Assembly (NCBI RefSeq): GCF_020439865.1
Contig: NZ_JAGRPF010000127.1
Location: 1-34,548, forward strand
Direction: 5' to 3'
DNA: 34,548 nt
Origin: Prosthecobacter sp.
Lineage (GTDB): Bacteria; Verrucomicrobiota; Verrucomicrobiia; Verrucomicrobiales; Verrucomicrobiaceae
The notes under the pieces were generated by a model. It made no database searches and was not told the origin of the DNA. It worked only from the letters and a program-made list of their open reading frames with translations. Position 1 is the first letter of the stretch; each line of letters begins with the position of its first letter. A program made the translations under genes and the position numbers. Shown in pieces: positions 33,360-34,548 of this stretch.

Positions 33360-33390
33360 GTTTATTGTTCTTAGTTCTTGGTTCCTGGTT
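33360..33390 (-). repeat. Inverted GAAC-type heptamer array
   Basis: Read on the - strand this gives AACCAG, GAACCAA, GAACTAA, GAACAAT, AAAC. Its last 27 bases match the array at 32797-32823 at 24 positions in inverted orientation, so the collagen-like gene is bracketed by inverted copies. Confidence 0.7.
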
Positions 33391-33400
33391 GGAGAGAAGG

Positions 33401-33433
33401 GAGGGCGGCGCTCCGGCGCTGCCGATTTCGGCA
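33401..33433 (+). repeat. Dispersed hairpin repeat, copy 2
   Basis: The central GGCGGCGC-TCCG-GCGCTGCC stem differs from copy 1 at paired positions, with one G-U wobble, so the hairpin is maintained despite base changes. An adjoining GGCACGGC-GGGA-GCCGTGCC stem (33430-33449) adds a second perfect hairpin before the FN3 gene stop. Confidence 0.7.
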
Positions 33434-33453
33434 CGGCGGGAGCCGTGCCCTCC

Positions 33454-34485
33454 TCACGTCACCGTGACCTGCGCCTCCGGGCTCGGTGCCGCGTCGCCGC
33501 CGTCGTTGCTGGCGGTCACGCGCACTTTGACGACCTGACCGGCGGTGAAGTTTTTGAGGATCACCTCCAGGTCCTTCGCGCTGGCCTTGTTCTGCCATTC
33601 CGTATCCACCCCCGTGATGAAGGTCTCGATTCTGTAGCGGGTGGCCCGCGTGGCGTAAGGGTAGCTCACCTCGATGCGGCCATTGCCCAGCGCGGCGGCG
33701 GTCACGCTCGTCACGGGTTCCGGTGCGCTCGGGTTGGCCGGGATGTTCAGCCCAAAGGCCTCCCAGCGCGCATCATCATCGGCGATGAGCGTTTCCAGTT
33801 CGTTGATCAGGCCGCGCACCCGTTTGCGCAGGGAATCCGTGGCCGCGGTGCGGGTGGCAAAGGCGGTCGTCTGGGCGCTCTCCGCATCACTCACCGCCTG
33901 CCGGGCGTCGGAGAAGGCGGTCCAGGCCGCGGTGCAGGTGGCGGCGGTGGCCCCCATCCCCGCGTTCTCGCTGGCCGGGACGAGGGTGAAGTAGTTCTTC
34001 AGGGCGTCCAGCAGGGTGAAGCGCTTGTCCTGCGTGCTGGGCACGCCGGTGGACTGGTCGGGGAAACCGGTGGGCTCCCAGGCCGCGCTCCAGCGCTCGC
34101 CCAGCACCTGCTTGAGGCGCAGCTTGCAGTTGTTGATGGTGGTGGTGCCGGCCTCGTCCGCCGCCAGCAGGTCGGCGTAGGCGGTGCTCACGGCGTTCTT
34201 CTTCACACCCGCGTCCGTCTCGGCGTTGGACAGGGCGGTGATCGCGGCGCGCATCGCCGCCTCGGTGTTTTGCAGGATGCCGATGGCGGCTTCATGCGTG
34301 TGGCAGCCGTCCGCCATGCGGTCGGCCAGGGCGCGGAGCACGTCCGCGTTGTCGGGTGTTGGGTTGGAGGCCATGGTGCGTCGGTTCGTCTTGCGTTTGG
34401 TTTTGGGTGCGGTCGGAAAAATCGGCGGGGCGGCGGGCGCGTCCCAGAAGCCGGAGTCCCACGTGCCTGAATCCCAGTCAGGCAT
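33454..34485 (-). CDS. Fibronectin type III domain protein with WDSG leader
   Basis: 343 residues from ATG 34485. The N-terminus MPDWDSGTWDSGFWD repeats a WDSG motif; ATG 34374 (MASNPTPDN) is an alternative start that drops this leader and a basic stretch (PKTKRKTNRRT). The central part is helical and rich in Ala/Thr/Asp with charged residues (KVRGLINELETLIADDDARWEAFG), resembling a coiled or bundle domain. The C-terminal ~85 residues form one FN3 domain (PEPVTSVTAAALGNGRIEVSYPYATRATRYRIE, then GQVVKVRVTASNDGGDAAPS). No signal peptide. It is upstream of, and on the same strand as, the collagen-like gene; both may be filament or surface proteins. Function unknown. Confidence 0.8.
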   Translation of the reverse strand: MPDWDSGTWDSGFWDAPAAPPIFPTAPKTKRKTNRRTMASNPTPDNADVLRALADRMADGCHTHEAAIGILQNTEAAMRAAITALSNAETDAGVKKNAVSTAYADLLAADEAGTTTINNCKLRLKQVLGERWSAAWEPTGFPDQSTGVPSTQDKRFTLLDALKNYFTLVPASENAGMGATAATCTAAWTAFSDARQAVSDAESAQTTAFATRTAATDSLRKRVRGLINELETLIADDDARWEAFGLNIPANPSAPEPVTSVTAAALGNGRIEVSYPYATRATRYRIETFITGVDTEWQNKASAKDLEVILKNFTAGQVVKVRVTASNDGGDAAPSPEAQVTVT

Positions 34486-34525
34486 GGCGGGGGAGGAGTG
34501 GGAGAAGAAGCGGTTTGGGGAAGGG

Positions 34526-34548
34526 GAGGGCAACGCTCCGGCGTTGCC
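34526..34548 (+). repeat. Dispersed hairpin repeat, copy 3 (cut by window edge)
   Basis: The first 23 bases are identical to copy 1, including the complete GGCAACGC-TCCG-GCGTTGCC hairpin; the rest runs off the window. Confidence 0.75.

Noticed and set aside
32778..33390. CRISPR array
   Set aside because: The repeats are 7-bp tandem units with no spacers and no cas genes nearby.
32546..34548. Integron gene-cassette array with attC sites
   Set aside because: The gene-hairpin-gene layout invites the idea, but the hairpins lack attC-type core sites (RYYYAAC / GTTRRRY), genes point the same way as a plain run, and no integrase is present in the window.

Overview
The window is a chromosomal stretch of a GC-rich bacterium, most likely a Verrucomicrobiota member related to Prosthecobacter/Verrucomicrobium. 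I infer this from gene content, not from any search: a DUF1549/DUF1553 protein paired with a Tat-exported DUF1501 protein, a Tat-exported DUF3500 protein, exported PQQ-like propellers, an ECF sigma/anti-sigma pair, a GxxExxY protein, and generally weak or absent Shine-Dalgarno sequences. No phage, IS, CRISPR or RNA gene was recognised.

Layout. 1-5626 (+): 3' part of leuS, then a GT4 glycosyltransferase and the glycogen branching enzyme glgB, closely spaced. 5914-6821 (+): a small putative membrane protein and an exported glutathione peroxidase, closed by a strong hairpin. 6906-10160 (-): lgt, then an ECF sigma factor, a one-TM putative anti-sigma factor and a secreted PDZ protein. 10354-13628 (+): an L,D-transpeptidase lipoprotein, a membrane-anchored sulfatase-fold enzyme that lacks the formylglycine motif, and an overlapping GxxExxY protein. 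13760-17598 (+): the DUF1549/1553 + DUF1501 pair, ended by a perfect terminator. 17688-21197 (-): phoB-phoR followed by moaA and moaC. 21375-24099 (+): a glycosyltransferase, a PlcP-type metallophosphoesterase and phoU. 24176-29375: a lipoprotein (-), a DUF2726 protein, a Kelch protein and two PQQ-like propellers (+). 29504-32545: DUF3500 protein (-), then divergently a PpiC-type isomerase and a beta-hydroxyacid-dehydrogenase-like oxidoreductase (+). 32546-34548: a repeat-rich region in which a collagen-like gene and a fibronectin-III/WDSG gene (both -) lie between direct copies of a hairpin repeat.

The most coherent system is at 19246-24099. The PhoR/PhoB sensor pair is divergent from a glycosyltransferase-metallophosphoesterase-phoU run. 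The metallophosphoesterase resembles PlcP, the phospholipase C-like enzyme of phosphate-starvation lipid remodelling, and the glycosyltransferase resembles its partner Agt. Two almost identical inverted 16-bp sites containing CTGTCAC lie 52 bp apart in the divergent promoter region. A third site, with three half-sites at 11-bp steps like a Pho box, precedes phoU. Together these suggest a PhoB-controlled swap of phospholipids for glycolipids. The sequence supports the arrangement; the lipid chemistry is inference.
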